The translations under genes and the position numbers were made by a program. Shown here in pieces: positions 1-8,889 of a stretch of 64,000 bases of DNA. A model generated the notes under the pieces. It did no database searches and was not told the origin of the DNA. It was given only the letters and a program-made list of their open reading frames with translations. How positions within the stretch are numbered: the stretch's first letter is position 1; each line of letters opens with the position of its first letter. Source of the stretch: Rhodospirillales bacterium (GTDB taxonomy: Bacteria; Pseudomonadota; Alphaproteobacteria; Micavibrionales; Micavibrionaceae); NCBI GenBank assembly GCA_020638365.1, contig JACKIQ010000002.1, positions 186,001-250,000 on the forward strand, in the 5' to 3' direction.

Positions 1-2
1 GT

Positions 3-1037
3 TGGATAGGAAACGCCCTCCGCGCCGATAACATCCTTCTGGTAGTCCTGCTGGTGCAAATTCTGCTTGCTTGCTTGTACGCGCCTCACATGACTTACGC
101 TGTGGCCTGCTTCATATCCCTTGTAGCGGTATTCATGATCCTTTACTTCGCGTCCATCTTTCTTGACGAAGGTGAAATTCTGTACGCCGTGCTCATAGCG
201 ATTTCCGTGATCTGCGTGATTTCGATTATCGCTTATTTCGTAACCCCGGAATTCGCCCGCATGGGTGAATGGATAGACGGGCAGCATGTTCCCGGAAACC
301 GTCTCTCGGGTGTAACAGGCAACCCGAACAGCATGGGCCTGATGGCGGCCTTTGCTTTGATTATTGCAACGCATTACCGCACGGATTTCGCAAGAAAAAA
401 TCTGCCTGTATTTGGGATATGCGTTTTTTTGAATATCGTCGCCCTGCTGATGAGCAACAGCCGATCATCGCTTGCGGCCATGATTGTCTCGCTCAGCGCG
501 GCCTATTTTCTGAAATTCACACCCCAGCGTATCTTAGCCGCTTCTGTGCTTGCCGCTTGTGGCATAGCGTTTTTGCTGCTGGTCGACCTGGAGGCAATCA
601 TGGCGCTTCTGTCCCGCTCCGGCGACGCAAGGGAAATCACGACCGCCACGGGCCGGACATACATCTGGGAAACCGCAATACAACTGATCGAAGAACGCCC
701 TTTTACTGGCTGGGGTTACACGAGCACAAAAGAAATTCTTCCCCTGCACGCCTACGAAATCGGCCACCCTCCTCAAAGCACGCACAACCTTTATTTACAG
801 ATGCTCTTTGCCATGGGCATTCCCGGCCTCACAACCTTTCTGGCCCTGATGTTCGTCAAATTCTATTTTTCGATGAAATTTCAGGATTTTTTCAAGATCA
901 CGATCATGATCTTCCTGCTGCTGCATGGCTTTACGGAATCGACGATCTTCGTCGGCATGGCCGGATCGACGACGATTATGTTCGGACTTGCCTACTGCCT
1001 AGAATACAGAAAGAAGAATTTGGAATCAAAAGTGTAA
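3..1037 (+). CDS. O-antigen ligase/polymerase family membrane protein (5' partial)
   Basis: The frame is open from base 3, before the first possible start (GTG at 54), so the N-terminus lies outside the window. The visible part is a multi-spanning membrane protein with many hydrophobic segments. Near the C-terminus is a stretch typical of the Wzy_C/O-antigen ligase family: WETAIQLIEERPFTGWG, followed by a periplasmic loop with HPPQSTHNLYLQ. In this family the large periplasmic loop helps transfer undecaprenyl-linked glycans to lipid A core or polymerise repeat units in the inner membrane. The nearby pyruvyl transferase and GT2 glycosyltransferase support a surface-polysaccharide role. Ligase and polymerase cannot be told apart from sequence alone. 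Confidence 0.85.
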   Translation, partial: WIGNALRADNILLVVLLVQILLACLYAPHMTYAVACFISLVAVFMILYFASIFLDEGEILYAVLIAISVICVISIIAYFVTPEFARMGEWIDGQHVPGNRLSGVTGNPNSMGLMAAFALIIATHYRTDFARKNLPVFGICVFLNIVALLMSNSRSSLAAMIVSLSAAYFLKFTPQRILAASVLAACGIAFLLLVDLEAIMALLSRSGDAREITTATGRTYIWETAIQLIEERPFTGWGYTSTKEILPLHAYEIGHPPQSTHNLYLQMLFAMGIPGLTTFLALMFVKFYFSMKFQDFFKITIMIFLLLHGFTESTIFVGMAGSTTIMFGLAYCLEYRKKNLESKV

Positions 1038-1054
1038 ATAATGACCGTTCCGGG

Positions 1055-2146
1055 TTAGACCGAACGCTTTTTTGACTCCGCGCGTTGTTGGTCGGCCTTC
1101 TCAAGGAATTCCCGCACGTCAACTAGCCGGTCATGAATCTGCGCAACCCGTTTTTTGGACACCGCTTCGTCGCTGAGCTGTGCGCCCTCCTGAGAACTCA
1201 GCACCTGCAATTCGTACACAGTACGTTTCATGGCCCGGCTGGGAAGACCGGCTCTGACCAGGACCGCCATCATCCGGTCCAGAAAAGGCCCTAACCTGTG
1301 GTTTAGGAAATCATCCTTGCGATTACGAATAAAGGCGGGAACGATAAGCTTGTAGAGTGTCTTCAAAGCACTCTTGGCCCCGCCCTGACCTTTTTTTTCA
1401 TCAGCCTTCACCTCGTCCAGTGTTCCTTTAGAGTTTCGATCAATTTCTTCAAGGCCGATCTCTTTGTCCTTGCTGCTGGTCAACGTTCGGAAAAAATCCG
1501 ATGGTCCAAGCGGCGCAAACGTATGAAAATGAGGAACCATGTCCAGTGAACCCGCCCAGTCCGTCCACTTGAAACGGTTGATCCGCTCCGAAGTCGTCAC
1601 GGCTTTCCAGGGCGTTCGGTAGGAATCTGCGACAATCGCACCGTGCATCGCTTCGGCAATCACCAGTCGGGCGCTCGAAAGCGCTTTCATGATTTCGTTG
1701 ATGTCCCCGAGTGGATCAACATAATCCACACCCGCACGCTCGCAGGCAATTCTCCACAGAGGATTGGACGCTGATTCCCAGTGTGGAACGAAAACGACAC
1801 GTTCTCCCCGAGGGGCCGGGGGAAAACACTCGGGCGTAAGAATACCGGGATCGGTTATCGCCGTCCCCTCAGGTAACCCAAGAATTTTCTCGGTCATCTT
1901 TCCCCGTACGAAAAAGAACTTGAAAAGCTTGGAGTCAATCTCTCTTATCCTGCGGCTGTACCCGCACCCCGATCCGCAGACGATAACCGAAACCGCACCC
2001 CCCGTGTCTTCGCCCAGAACCGTTCCGATCCCGAACATAAGAATCCCGTCATCGCGGTCGATAAACTTTCCAAAATACTTTGCCCAGATATACTTGTTCA
2101 GCATATCCCCGAAATTCGGCACAGCATCGTACATAAAGACCTTCAT
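1055..2146 (-). CDS. polysaccharide pyruvyl transferase family protein
   Basis: This 363-residue protein starts with the family's usual opening, MKVFMYDAVPNFGDMLNKY, and continues with LMFGIGTVLGE and, after residue 150, a conserved SARLVIAEAMHGAIVADSY segment typical of polysaccharide pyruvyl transferases (PF04230). Such enzymes transfer pyruvate from phosphoenolpyruvate onto sugars of exopolysaccharide or capsule. A GGGAG ribosome binding site precedes the ATG. The C-terminal 110 residues are charged and less typical, with KADEKKGQGGAKS followed by a helical tail. It is convergent with the O-antigen ligase-like gene, 17 bases away. Family assignment is firm; the acceptor sugar is unknown. 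Confidence 0.85.
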   Translation of the reverse strand: MKVFMYDAVPNFGDMLNKYIWAKYFGKFIDRDDGILMFGIGTVLGEDTGGAVSVIVCGSGCGYSRRIREIDSKLFKFFFVRGKMTEKILGLPEGTAITDPGILTPECFPPAPRGERVVFVPHWESASNPLWRIACERAGVDYVDPLGDINEIMKALSSARLVIAEAMHGAIVADSYRTPWKAVTTSERINRFKWTDWAGSLDMVPHFHTFAPLGPSDFFRTLTSSKDKEIGLEEIDRNSKGTLDEVKADEKKGQGGAKSALKTLYKLIVPAFIRNRKDDFLNHRLGPFLDRMMAVLVRAGLPSRAMKRTVYELQVLSSQEGAQLSDEAVSKKRVAQIHDRLVDVREFLEKADQQRAESKKRSV

Positions 2147-2367
2147 TTATTCTCCCAAACTCTAAATTAGGACCACCCTGCCTCTTTTGGCGCGTTTCGT
2201 GCAGGGCCGTCCGTATGCAATGAACCAATGCCACAGAAATGCGCTTTGCGCCATGGTCAAAATAGGGTACTCGTATGACAGCTTCTGTAAACATGAAACC
2301 TGAGACCCGTAAAACAGGGATTCAAAAAACATGCCTGAAGGACTGTGTGATCGCGTAGCAGATAAAA

Positions 2368-3327
2368 ATGACTAAAACTGAACCTTTAAAAAACTCTCTG
2401 ATCTCCGTTATTATAGCGGCCTATAATGCTCAGGATACGCTCGAAAAATGCATCCGCTCTGTGTGCGCACAGACCCATTCGGAAATCGAAATTCTCATCG
2501 TTGACGACAAATCCACTGACCATACGCGGAAAAAAGCCGAAAAACTGAAAAACGAGGATAATAGGATCAGGCTCCTGGAAATGCCGCAAAATGGAGGCCC
2601 CGGCGCAGCCCGCAATATGGCCCTTGAAAGCGCACGCGGAGAATGGATAGCGGTCGTAGACTCGGACGATACAATCGGCCCCGACAGACTTGAAAAAATG
2701 CTCTCCACCGCTAGCGATCACAAGGTGGATATCGTTTTCGACAATTTGGTTTATCATCCCCTGGGAAACCGTGAAAACTATAACTATCTGGCGGATGACT
2801 TGCCCGTTTTTGGTGCTTTACCCGCTCAGACTTATATCCGAAGCGGCTGCCTGACCGATCCCCTCCCCAATCTAGGTTTTCTCAAACCCTTTATCCGTCG
2901 CGAAATGATCGAAGCTGCAAAGATCCGCTACGATGAAAATCTGCGCGTAGGCGAAGACTGCATGTTGATCCTCGACCTGTTCGCTTATGGAGCAAAAGCG
3001 TGGCTTCTTAGAGAACCCCTGTATCATTATTACAAGCACAAAAACTCTATTTCCTCTGTCTTTGATAAAAACCGCATACAGTCCATTAAAAACGCGGTCA
3101 CGACATACCGTAAAAAAAACGAAGAAAAAATGAATAGTGAGACAAGGGCGGCTGTATCCGAATTTGAATCCGACCTGATACGCGTCCTCCAGGCCAAGGA
3201 ACTTCTGGAACCCCTAAGCATCGCGGCTCTAAGACGCGCAGCTTCCCAAGCATGGTCGGAAAGAGAAACGCGGCCCCACCTCTTGCGCGAACTTCGTCAT
3301 CAGGTCAAACGCAGGATTAAGGGTTAA
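2368..3327 (+). CDS. GT2 family glycosyltransferase
   Basis: This is a GT-A fold glycosyltransferase of family 2, 319 residues long. The N-terminal nucleotide-sugar domain shows SVIIAAYNAQDTLEKCIRSV, then EILIVDDKSTD, GGPGAARNMAL and the metal-binding VVDSDDT. The acceptor side has VGEDCMLILDLFAYG. The C-terminal third (about residues 230-319) is a charged helical extension that probably binds the membrane or a partner; this is inference. Genes like this add single sugars to lipid-linked glycans on the cytoplasmic face. It closes the polysaccharide group at the left edge of the window and overlaps the stop of the convergent CinA-like gene by 4 bases. Confidence 0.9.
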   Translation: MTKTEPLKNSLISVIIAAYNAQDTLEKCIRSVCAQTHSEIEILIVDDKSTDHTRKKAEKLKNEDNRIRLLEMPQNGGPGAARNMALESARGEWIAVVDSDDTIGPDRLEKMLSTASDHKVDIVFDNLVYHPLGNRENYNYLADDLPVFGALPAQTYIRSGCLTDPLPNLGFLKPFIRREMIEAAKIRYDENLRVGEDCMLILDLFAYGAKAWLLREPLYHYYKHKNSISSVFDKNRIQSIKNAVTTYRKKNEEKMNSETRAAVSEFESDLIRVLQAKELLEPLSIAALRRAASQAWSERETRPHLLRELRHQVKRRIKG

Positions 3328-4091
3328 CCCTGTTCCAACTCGGCAATAAGCTTTTTTACGTCCCGTTCAACCGCCTCAAGCATCCCTTCGTTCGCAGAAC
3401 GTAAAACGACGCTGACGCCGAACTTCCCGTCCTTGAATTGCGGATAACTTCCGATTTCCACATCCGGCCAGCTTTCCTGAATATCGGCCAATTTAAGTGC
3501 AATTCGGCTTTCAGGAAAGCGGCTGCTCACGGTTCGCGACAAAAGCACATCTCCGCCAGCAAGCCCCGGAAGTACATGATCCAGCATCGCCTGCATGATC
3601 TTAGGTACCCCCGCCATGACATAGACATTCTCGATAACGAAACCCGGAGCGCCGGAAACAGGATTGGGAATAAGAGTTCCGCCACGCGGGATCTGCGCCA
3701 TCTTCAGCCGCGCAGGATTCAAATGCTCCGGCCCTCCGTAATGCCTCTCAAGCATGGCACGCGCCTCTTCATTCTCGACGATAGGCGTCTCGAAAGCCTG
3801 CGCGACGCAACCCGCAGTAATATCGTCATGAGTCGGACCGATACCCCCTGTGGTGAAAAGATAATCATAACGTGCGCTCAACTCCCGCACCGCAGAAACC
3901 ACTCGTTCAGCAATATCCGGAACAATGCGCACTTCAGAAAACCGGATCCCCTTCTCTGCAAGCTTACAGGCGATCCAGTTGATATTCTGATCCTGAGTTC
4001 GACCGGAAAGAATTTCGTTGCCGATCACGATCAAAGCAGCGCTATATTCAGATTGAGACGCTTTCCGCGCGCTTTGGGGAGGCTGGATCAT
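3324..4091 (-). CDS. CinA N-terminal (MoaB/Mog) domain protein
   Basis: This 255-residue protein matches the competence/damage-inducible protein A family, which has a molybdopterin-binding (MoaB/Mog-like) fold. Visible motifs are ALIVIGNEILSGRTQDQN near residue 20 and TTGGIGPTHDDITAG near residue 85. It lacks the C-terminal nicotinamide-nucleotide amidase domain of full CinA (about 400 residues), so it is the short form common in Alphaproteobacteria. Its role there is uncertain; related proteins act as pyrophosphatases or in cofactor salvage. It is divergent from map across about 110 bases of A-rich DNA that must hold both promoters. Confidence 0.85.
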   Translation of the reverse strand: MIQPPQSARKASQSEYSAALIVIGNEILSGRTQDQNINWIACKLAEKGIRFSEVRIVPDIAERVVSAVRELSARYDYLFTTGGIGPTHDDITAGCVAQAFETPIVENEEARAMLERHYGGPEHLNPARLKMAQIPRGGTLIPNPVSGAPGFVIENVYVMAGVPKIMQAMLDHVLPGLAGGDVLLSRTVSSRFPESRIALKLADIQESWPDVEIGSYPQFKDGKFGVSVVLRSANEGMLEAVERDVKKLIAELEQG

Positions 4092-4205
4092 GGGCTTGCA
4101 TCTTTACTTCTTTTCGAACAAGCTATATCTAACACGCAGAAAGAAGCAAAAAAAACATAAAAAACTGAAGCGAAGAACGATATTTTGAGCTTTAAAGAGC
4201 AAAGT

Positions 4206-5033
4206 ATGAAACTGGTAACTGAAAACGCATTCTCGCCCGAAGGAATAGAACTCCACACTGCGCAGGACTTCGAAGGCATGCGGCGGGCCGGAAAGCTCGC
4301 GGCCGAAGTTCTGGACATGATTACCGATCACGTTAAACCCGGCACGAGTACGGATGATCTGGACGCGCTTTGCCACGACCAAATCAGTAAAGCCGGCGCC
4401 ATACCCGCGCCTTTAAATTACCAGGGCGCAGGCCCCTACCCCTTCCCAAAATCCATATGCACGTCGATCAACCATGTTGTGTGCCACGGCATCCCCGGCG
4501 ATAAAAAACTGCGCGAAGGCGATATTATCAATATTGACGTCACGGTCATCGTCGATGGCTGGCACGGAGATACGTCCCGTATGTACCTGGTAGGCAATAA
4601 AGTTCCTGTAAAAGCCCGGCGCTTGGTAGACGTCACCTATGACGCGATGATGGCCGGAATAGAGGCTGTCAAACCCGGAAACTCGCTGGGAGATATCGGC
4701 GCAGCCATTCAGAAAATAGCCGAGGACGCAAGATTTTCCGTTGTACGGGATTATTGCGGCCATGGCCTCGGGCGGGTCTTTCACGCCCCCCCGTCAGTCA
4801 TGCATTACGGGGAACCGGGAACAGGGCCTGTCTTGCGCCCCGGCATGTTCTTTACGATCGAACCGATGATCAACGCCGGAAAATGGCAGACAAAACTACT
4901 GCAGGACGGATGGACTGCGGTAACGCGCGACCTGTCCCTTTCCGCCCAGTTTGAACACACGATAGGCGTTACGGAAACCGGGTACGAAATTTTTACCCTC
5001 TCTCCGCGCGGCTACACAAAACCACCTTATTAA
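4206..5033 (+). CDS. map: type I methionine aminopeptidase
   Basis: Removes the initiator methionine from nascent proteins in the cytosol. The dinuclear metal ligands of the family are visible in order: the two Asp in INIDVTVIVDGWHGDT, His in CGHGLGRVFH, Glu in FFTIEPMIN and Glu in AQFEHTIGVT. The product has 275 residues from the ATG at 4206, the usual size. An in-frame TTG seven codons upstream is possible but less likely. It stands alone, convergent with a small ORF to its right and divergent from the CinA-like gene. Confidence 0.95.
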   Translation: MKLVTENAFSPEGIELHTAQDFEGMRRAGKLAAEVLDMITDHVKPGTSTDDLDALCHDQISKAGAIPAPLNYQGAGPYPFPKSICTSINHVVCHGIPGDKKLREGDIINIDVTVIVDGWHGDTSRMYLVGNKVPVKARRLVDVTYDAMMAGIEAVKPGNSLGDIGAAIQKIAEDARFSVVRDYCGHGLGRVFHAPPSVMHYGEPGTGPVLRPGMFFTIEPMINAGKWQTKLLQDGWTAVTRDLSLSAQFEHTIGVTETGYEIFTLSPRGYTKPPY

Positions 5034-5070
5034 GTCTTGTTCTCAGGAAGTATACAGGACCGTGCCGCAG

Positions 5071-5202
5071 TCATTTGCTGACTGCAACGATTGACACATC
5101 GTGGTTCCAGCCCGCTTTTTCGCTGGCGAAATACTGATCCACCAGCATCGAAGCCGCCGATGCAAAGCTTTTGATAGTTTCATTTCGATCAAGTTCTGAC
5201 AT
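5071..5202 (-). CDS. small ORF, 43 residues, unknown function
   Basis: An ATG at 5202 (minus strand) opens a 43-residue frame ending with TGA at 5071. The product starts MSELDRNETIKSFASAASM and ends with DVSIVAVSK. It has a balanced soluble composition with one amphipathic helix (residues 6-25) and a short C-terminal hydrophobic strand, so it does not look like random translation. A longer frame on the same strand (5043-5237) is less protein-like. A weak GTGAG precedes the ATG. It is convergent with map. I recognise no family; coding status needs conservation data. Confidence 0.5.
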   Translation of the reverse strand: MSELDRNETIKSFASAASMLVDQYFASEKAGWNHDVSIVAVSK

Positions 5203-5353
5203 GATAGATTCTCACGAAAAGTTAGAACTGTCTCCAATCATAGCGCCAAAAGATGAATAAAATATTGAAGAAATTTTATTGAATGCAAGGAATGTTATGC
5301 CCCATAGTACCAACTGAAACACGAAAAAGAACAATGATAACAGCATCTTGCGA

Positions 5354-6061
5354 ATGAAAAAAAAGCCTCTCGATCTTGAACACACGGAAAAACCGCACTT
5401 TAGCGGCCATCGGGACCGCTTGCGCGCCCGATTCCTGAAATCTGGCCCCGAGTCCCTTGCGGATTACGAAGTGCTTGAGTTGATCCTGTTCATGGCGATC
5501 CCTCGCCGCGATGTAAAACCTCTGGCCAAAAATCTTATAAATGCGTTTGGCGGACTCCCGTCCGTTATGAACGCCTCCCTGCACGACCTTCAAAAAATAG
5601 AGGGAATAAGCGAAAAAACAGCCATAGCCCTTAAAACGGTGACAGTCTTGGCGCACCGCACCCTGAAACAGGAATTGGCCGAAAAACCGATCCTCAATTC
5701 ATGGAACAAGCTGCTGGATTACTGCCGCGCGACCATGGCCCACGAAATCCGGGAACATTTTCGGATTATTTTCCTAAACAAGAAAAACGAGCTTCTGGCG
5801 GATGAGATACAAGGCTCAGGCACGGTCGACCACACCCCCGCCTACCCCCGGGAAATTATAAAAAGAGCCTTGGAGCTGGGCGCCACAGCGCTGATCCTAG
5901 TCCACAACCACCCCAGCGGCGACCCCAAGCCATCGCAGGCGGATATTGACATGACGCGGGAAATCGTTCAATCTGCGAAGATGTTTAACATAATAATACA
6001 CGACCACATCATCGTAGCCCGGAAAGGACATACGAGCCTTCGCAGTGAAGGTCTGATGTAA
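5354..6061 (+). CDS. radC: RadC family JAB/MPN domain protein
   Basis: A 235-residue RadC-type protein. The N-terminus has the UPF0758 helix-hairpin-helix region (HRDRLRARFLKSGPESLADYEVLELILF and GISEKTAIALKTV). The C-terminal JAB1/MPN domain shows the zinc-binding signature HNHPSGDPKPSQADID, with the upstream Glu in the EIREHFRIIFLNKKNELL segment. The name reflects an old repair mutation later attributed elsewhere, and the true function is unknown; the domain resembles metal-dependent deubiquitinases. I chose the ATG at 5354 over the TTG two codons earlier. No operon partner overlaps it. Confidence 0.9.
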   Translation: MKKKPLDLEHTEKPHFSGHRDRLRARFLKSGPESLADYEVLELILFMAIPRRDVKPLAKNLINAFGGLPSVMNASLHDLQKIEGISEKTAIALKTVTVLAHRTLKQELAEKPILNSWNKLLDYCRATMAHEIREHFRIIFLNKKNELLADEIQGSGTVDHTPAYPREIIKRALELGATALILVHNHPSGDPKPSQADIDMTREIVQSAKMFNIIIHDHIIVARKGHTSLRSEGLM

Positions 6062-6141
6062 AACAGAAAAGGACGAGTTGTTTTCGCTCCCTCCACCGAA
6101 AAAAAAGAGATAATATGAGGGAGAAAATACGTGAAAGAGTT

Positions 6142-6921
6142 ATGGTTCGCCGTTCCGCGTTTAAATCGTTGTTTTTGGCTTTGGCTTCCGTAACGCTGCT
6201 GACGGGCTGCGTGCATAACCAGCCCCGCAGTTTCTCTCCCCTTGAATATGTCCACGCCAACACCCGTCCGCAACTCGAAACCCGTCTGGCCAAGCAGGAC
6301 CTCCGGATGGGCGATCCCGTCTATCTCCGCGCCTTTAAATCCGAAATGCAGATGGAAGTCTGGATGCAGAACCGGAAAACCGGACAATACGACCTTTTCC
6401 AGACCTACCCGATCTGCCGCGCGTCCGGCAAGCTCGGCCCCAAGCAAAAAGAGGGCGACGAACAGGCGCCCGAGGGCTTCTACACTGTGTCCGACAAGCA
6501 GCTCAACCCGAACAGCAAGTTTTACCTCTCCTTCAACCTCGGCTACCCCAACGAATACGACCGCGCCCACAAACGCACGGGCAGCGCCCTGATGGTGCAC
6601 GGCAACTGCCTATCGAAGGGCTGCCTCGCCATGACCGATGAAAATATAGGCGAAATCTACCTGCTGGTGGAGGAAAGCCTGAAAAACGGCAACGATCCTG
6701 TCCCCGTTCATATCTTCCCCTTCAAAATGACCGAGGAAAAGATGGCCATGCGCCTCTATTCCGAATGGTATCCCTTCTGGGTCAACATGAAGGAAGGCTA
6801 CGACCTCTTCGAACTCGCGCACGTCCCCCCGCCTGTCAGCGTGAAAAACAGGCAATACGCCTTTAACACGGATTTACTCCCTCCTATAGGCACGAGCTAC
6901 GTCCAGCTTGCCAAAAAATAA
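6142..6921 (+). CDS. YafK-type L,D-transpeptidase lipoprotein
   Basis: A predicted periplasmic peptidoglycan cross-linking or anchoring enzyme with the YkuD fold in the YafK/ErfK group. The N-terminus is a signal peptide ending in a lipobox (ASVTLLTGC, Cys near residue 24). The active-site block near residues 150-165 is MVHGNCLSKGCLAMTD, containing the family His and catalytic Cys. The protein has 259 residues from the ATG at 6142; an in-frame upstream ATG at 6115 would add nine charged residues. Next downstream is a DUF1287 protein that is also exported, so the two may act together on the cell wall. Family firm, exact reaction inferred. Confidence 0.85.
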   Translation: MVRRSAFKSLFLALASVTLLTGCVHNQPRSFSPLEYVHANTRPQLETRLAKQDLRMGDPVYLRAFKSEMQMEVWMQNRKTGQYDLFQTYPICRASGKLGPKQKEGDEQAPEGFYTVSDKQLNPNSKFYLSFNLGYPNEYDRAHKRTGSALMVHGNCLSKGCLAMTDENIGEIYLLVEESLKNGNDPVPVHIFPFKMTEEKMAMRLYSEWYPFWVNMKEGYDLFELAHVPPPVSVKNRQYAFNTDLLPPIGTSYVQLAKK

Positions 6922-6969
6922 CGCCCCTATAAACTCGTCCGGGAACTAAACAAAACCAAGCGAGGCCTC

Positions 6970-7575
6970 ATGTCCCTGCGCCTGCCTTTATGTATGTTCT
7001 TTATATCCCTGATTTGGGTTGTCCCCGTCCAGGCCGACGACACCTTCGCAAAAAAACTCGCGCAGGCCGCCATCGAACGCACCGCGCACGAGATATCCTA
7101 TGACGGGCGCTATTTCAAAATCCCCTATCCCGGCGGCGACATCCCCGCGCATCTCGGCGTCTGCACCGATGTCATCATCCGCACCTACCGCGCGCTGGGC
7201 ATCGATCTCCAGAAAGAGGTGCACGAGGATATGAAGGCGCATTTCAACGCCTACCCCAAACTCTGGGGCCTCAAATCCACCGATACGAATATCGACCACC
7301 GCCGCGTCCCGAATTTACAGGCCTTCTTTACCCGCAAGGGGCAAAGCCTCCCCGTCACCCAAAATCCAGCGGATTACAAAACCGGCGACCTCGTGACCTG
7401 GAACCTGAAAACAATCGGCTCCCTCCCCCATATCGGTATCGTCACGGACAGGCGCTCCCGCGATGGCCTCCGCCCCCTGATCGTCCACAATATCGGGGCT
7501 GGAACAACGCTTGAAGATATGCTTTTCTCCTATACAATCACCGGGCACTACCGCTACGCGCCGCAAGGAGAGTAA
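6970..7575 (+). CDS. DUF1287 family exported protein
   Basis: A 201-residue protein with a cleavable signal peptide (about residues 1-22, ending VVPVQA). The mature part matches DUF1287: GRYFKIPYPGGDIPAHLGVCTDVIIRTYRALG, then DHRRVPNLQAFF, GDLVTWNL and PHIGIVTD. The Cys in GVCTD and a later His (LPHIGIV) resemble NlpC/P60-like hydrolase catalytic residues, so a peptidoglycan amidase role is possible but not shown. It lies 48 bases after the L,D-transpeptidase, and its stop is directly followed by purB (2-base gap), so all three may be cotranscribed. Confidence 0.8.
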   Translation: MSLRLPLCMFFISLIWVVPVQADDTFAKKLAQAAIERTAHEISYDGRYFKIPYPGGDIPAHLGVCTDVIIRTYRALGIDLQKEVHEDMKAHFNAYPKLWGLKSTDTNIDHRRVPNLQAFFTRKGQSLPVTQNPADYKTGDLVTWNLKTIGSLPHIGIVTDRRSRDGLRPLIVHNIGAGTTLEDMLFSYTITGHYRYAPQGE

Positions 7576-7577
7576 AA

Positions 7578-8876
7578 ATGATCCCGCGTTACACCCGCAA
7601 GGAAATGGCCGCGATTTTCGAACCGGAAAACCGCTTCAAAATCTGGCTGGAAATCGAAATTCACGCCCTCGATAAAATGGCGCAGTTCGGCATCGTCCCG
7701 AAAAGCGCGGCCAAAGCCTTGTGCGAAAAGGGCGATTTTGACATCAAGCGCATCGATGAGATCGAGGCCGAGGTCAAGCACGACGTCATCGCCTTCCTCA
7801 CCTCCGTCGCCGAATTCGTCGGCCCCGAAAGCCGCTACGTGCATCAGGGCATGACCAGCTCCGACGTGGTGGACACTTGCTTCTCCAAACAGCTGACCCA
7901 GGCCGCCGACATCCTGCTCGCCGACCTCGATAAACTGCTGACCGCCCTAAAACGCCGCGCGAAGGAGCATAAGGATACGCTCTGCATTGGCCGCTCCCAC
8001 GGCATCCACGCCGAACCCACCACCTTCGGCCTGAAACTCGCCGGCCACTACGCCGCCTTCAAACGGGCCAAAAAACGCCTCGAAGCCGCACGCGAGGAAA
8101 TCGCGGTCTGCACCATCTCCGGCGCGGTCGGCACCTACGCCACCATCCCCCCGGAGGTAGAGGAATACGTGGCGAAGAAAATGGGCCTGAAGCCCGAAAC
8201 CGTCGCAACGCAGGTCATCCCCCGCGACCGCCACGCCATGTTTTTCGCCGTTTTAGGGGTCATCGCCAGCGCGGTCGACACCCTCGCCACCGAGATCCGC
8301 CACCTCCAGAGAACCGAAGTCCGGGAAGCCGAGGAATTTTTCTCGCCCGGCCAGAAGGGCTCCTCCGCCATGCCGCACAAACGCAACCCGATTCTGACCG
8401 AAAACCTCACGGGTCTCGCCCGCCTCGTGCGCTCCATGGTCATCCCCGCGATGGAAAACGTCACCCTCTGGCATGAACGCGACATCTCCCACTCCTCCGT
8501 AGAACGCAATATCGGACCCGACGCCTGCGTCACGCTCGATTTCGCCCTCGCACGTCTGACAGGCGTGATCGACAAGCTCCTCGTCTACCCCGAAACCATG
8601 AAGGACAATCTGGAAAAAACCGGCGGCCTCGTCTTCTCCCAGCGCGTCCTCCTCGCCCTGACTCAAGCCGGCATCAGCCGCGAGGACGCCTATAGAATCG
8701 TCCAGCGCAATGCCATGAAAGTCTGGGAAAGCCGCGGCAAAAAGACCCTGCAATCCCTGCTGGAAAAGGATAAGGACGTCACCGCGAAACTTGACAAAAA
8801 AGCCCTGAAGTCTATCTTCGACTACACCCATTACACCGCGAACGTGGAAAAAATCCTCAGACGCGCTTTGACCTGA
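7578..8876 (+). CDS. purB: adenylosuccinate lyase
   Basis: Cleaves SAICAR and adenylosuccinate in purine synthesis. The 432-residue product has the fumarase/aspartase superfamily signature GSSAMPHKRNPI near residue 260, the substrate-binding TSSDVVDTCFS near residue 93 and GRSHGIHAEPTTFG near residue 137. Length fits the B. subtilis-type enzymes. Start ATG at 7578 has GGAGAG just upstream, overlapping the DUF1287 stop, which suggests cotranscription. Bacterioferritin follows after 13 bases. Confidence 0.97.
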   Translation: MIPRYTRKEMAAIFEPENRFKIWLEIEIHALDKMAQFGIVPKSAAKALCEKGDFDIKRIDEIEAEVKHDVIAFLTSVAEFVGPESRYVHQGMTSSDVVDTCFSKQLTQAADILLADLDKLLTALKRRAKEHKDTLCIGRSHGIHAEPTTFGLKLAGHYAAFKRAKKRLEAAREEIAVCTISGAVGTYATIPPEVEEYVAKKMGLKPETVATQVIPRDRHAMFFAVLGVIASAVDTLATEIRHLQRTEVREAEEFFSPGQKGSSAMPHKRNPILTENLTGLARLVRSMVIPAMENVTLWHERDISHSSVERNIGPDACVTLDFALARLTGVIDKLLVYPETMKDNLEKTGGLVFSQRVLLALTQAGISREDAYRIVQRNAMKVWESRGKKTLQSLLEKDKDVTAKLDKKALKSIFDYTHYTANVEKILRRALT

Positions 8877-8889
8877 ACCGGAGGACACT

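Noticed and set aside
269..1075. 268-codon frame overlapping the O-antigen ligase gene
   Set aside because: Same-strand shadow in another frame, rich in Arg, His and Cys with no membrane pattern.
2049..2294. 81-codon minus-strand frame in the gap before the GT2 gene
   Set aside because: Overlaps the start of the pyruvyl transferase in another frame; Cys/Arg-rich with no family likeness.
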